Positions 6,694 through 6,815 of a DNA stretch of 6,815 nucleotides are shown here, one piece after another. Both the position numbers and the translations under genes were made by a program. Position 1 is the stretch's first letter, and every line of letters begins with the position of its first letter. Origin of the DNA: Candidatus Sumerlaeota bacterium. GTDB lineage: Bacteria; Sumerlaeota; Sumerlaeia; MWCT01. The DNA is taken from NCBI GenBank assembly GCA_026398545.1, contig JAPLSR010000024.1, forward strand, positions 1 to 6,815, in the 5' to 3' direction. The notes beneath the pieces were generated by a model, which was not told where the DNA came from, ran no database searches, and saw nothing but the letters and a program-made list of their open reading frames with translations.

Positions 6694-6815
6694 ATGCCTA
6701 AAAAGATACTTGCCGTTGATGATGAGAATGATGTTTTGCTCATCATCAAGACCGCCCTTGCCAGTGAAGGATATGAAATCACCACGGCATCCACCGGATA
6801 TGACGGCCTGGCGCT
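6694..6815 (+). CDS. CheY-like receiver (response regulator), first 40 codons, cut by window edge
   Basis: The translation from ATG 6694 begins MPKKILAVDDENDVLLIIKT and continues as a receiver-domain helix 1 and strand 2 (ALASEGYEITTASTGYDGLA). VDDE at residues 8-11 supplies the acidic pair that binds magnesium. The phosphorylated Asp, expected near residue 52, and any output domain lie beyond the window, so a single-domain CheY-like protein cannot be told from a DNA-binding or enzyme-linked regulator. It is divergent from the MshEN-domain gene, which makes a functional link plausible but unproven. Confidence 0.88.
   Translation, partial: MPKKILAVDDENDVLLIIKTALASEGYEITTASTGYDGLA

Overview
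The window is about 6.8 kb of ordinary-looking bacterial chromosome with medium GC. It is dense in minus-strand housekeeping genes, and one divergent gene enters at the right edge. The Sec signal peptide on a large TPR protein, the MshEN-type domain and the style of the TPR protein suggest a Gram-negative, environmental lineage such as a deltaproteobacterial or Nitrospirota-like group. That placement is inference; nothing here fixes the taxon.

Layout from left to right: (1) the N-terminal two thirds of GMP synthase guaA on the minus strand, cut by the window edge; (2) about 210 bp of non-coding DNA; (3) a strong intrinsic terminator, a complete tRNA-Pro(TGG) with encoded CCA, and rdgB, all on the minus strand; (4) an 871-residue exported TPR-repeat protein whose stop codon overlaps the rdgB start (GTGA); (5) a 96-bp gap with a 15-nt perfect palindrome; (6) an NAD kinase with several altered motifs; (7) a 263-residue protein with an MshEN-like (type II secretion ATPase N-terminal) domain followed by two membrane helices and no ATPase domain; (8) a 249-bp AT-rich divergent intergenic region with repeats; (9) the first 40 codons of a CheY-like receiver protein on the plus strand.

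Genes 7 to 3, read on the minus strand (MshEN protein, nadK, TPR protein, rdgB, tRNA-Pro, terminator), run in one direction with gaps of 66 bp, 96 bp, an overlap and 45 bp. They could form one or more transcripts ending at the terminator at about 1229-1259. GuaA (GMP synthesis), RdgB (cleansing of ITP/XTP) and NadK (NADP synthesis) share a nucleotide and cofactor theme, but that may be chance. The least ordinary item is the membrane-anchored, ATPase-free MshEN protein facing a response regulator across a shared control region. This would fit a small second-messenger or signalling module, though the residues expected to hold c-di-GMP are only partly kept. I see no mobile elements, CRISPR arrays or phage genes.
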